From Chloroflexota bacterium (GTDB lineage: Bacteria > Chloroflexota > Limnocylindria > Limnocylindrales > CSP1-4): a stretch of DNA of 5,429 nt. A model generated the notes under the pieces. That model had not been told where the DNA came from. It did no database searches and saw only the letters and a program-made list of their open reading frames with translations. The translations under genes and the position numbers were made by a program. Shown piece by piece: positions 5,205 to 5,429 of the stretch (the first letter of the stretch is position 1; each line of letters starts with the position of its first letter). The stretch spans positions 1 through 5,429 of the forward strand of contig JACCVB010000352.1 in assembly GCA_013698385.1 (NCBI GenBank). The letters run 5' to 3'.

Positions 5205-5429
5205 GGATCGCGCTCACCGGCAAAGGTGGTTCGGGCAAGACGACCATGGCCGCGACACTCGCTCGGGTGTATGCGCGCCGGGGTTTCCACGTCAACGCCC
5301 TAGACGGCGACCCGAATCCGAACCTGGCAGCCGCCATCGGCATCAGCGACGAGGACGCAGGCCGCCTGCGACGAGTGCCGCGGGAGGCGATCCTCGACGA
5401 CACGTCGGACGCAGCCGGTCACGAGCAGA
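5201..5429 (+). CDS. CooC/MinD-type P-loop ATPase (3' truncated by window end)
   Basis: The first 76 residues are visible. The protein opens with a beta strand (MRIALT) and the deviant Walker A motif GKGGSGKTT (7-15), with signature Lys8 and P-loop Lys13, as in the MinD/ArsA/NifH superfamily of dimeric ATPases. The next strand ends in DGDPNPNLA (35-43); the DGDP element is characteristic of CooC, the ATPase that supports nickel insertion into carbon monoxide dehydrogenase. Related ATPases serve other metalloenzymes, septum placement or plasmid partition, so CooC-like is a family call, not a proven function. The diagnostic CooC Cys-x-Cys metal site would lie beyond the window. It is translationally coupled to the PadR regulator and is expected in the cytoplasm. 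Confidence 0.88.
   Translation, partial: MRIALTGKGGSGKTTMAATLARVYARRGFHVNALDGDPNPNLAAAIGISDEDAGRLRRVPREAILDDTSDAAGHEQ

Noticed and set aside
1..5429. CRISPR array, tRNA, riboswitch or mobile element
   Set aside because: No regularly spaced repeats, cloverleaf, conserved riboswitch core, transposase or terminal inverted repeats were seen.

Overview
This is a high-GC bacterial window with strong G/C bias at third codon positions. All supported genes lie on the + strand. Style and gene content suggest an Actinomycetota- or Chloroflexota-like genome, but nothing here is taxon-diagnostic, so the assignment is tentative. No rRNA, tRNA, CRISPR array, insertion sequence or phage gene is visible.

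Layout: (1) the last 32 codons of an unrecognised gene (3-101); (2) a 136-base gap with a plausible promoter and a perfect 6-bp inverted repeat, leading to a 167-residue, four-helix membrane protein (237-740) built from two similar halves and resembling SPW-repeat proteins, with Met-rich outward-facing loops; (3) a 207-base gap with a GC-rich nested hairpin; (4) three genes of a peptide/nickel-type (Dpp/Opp/Nik) ABC importer: a family 5 substrate-binding lipoprotein (948-2618), a DppB-like permease (2640-3605) and a DppC-like permease (3571-4479); (5) a 272-base intergenic region (4480-4751) with a hairpin, an AT-rich island, two possible promoters and two operator-like dyads; (6) a PadR-family repressor (4752-5204) joined by an ATGA overlap to the start of a CooC/MinD-type P-loop ATPase (5201 to the window end).

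How the genes may work together: the importer genes form one transcription unit that captures an extracellular solute and passes it through a DppB-DppC heterodimer, but no ATPase gene follows directly, so the energising subunits are encoded elsewhere or shared. The PadR-ATPase pair is a separate unit that probably autoregulates. CooC-type ATPases help insert nickel into metalloenzymes, and family 5 importers include nickel importers, so a functional link is possible. It rests only on proximity.

The transporter is ordinary. The parts most worth a second look are the PadR-CooC module with its operator-like control region, and the Met-rich SPW-like membrane protein with its own promoter/palindrome.
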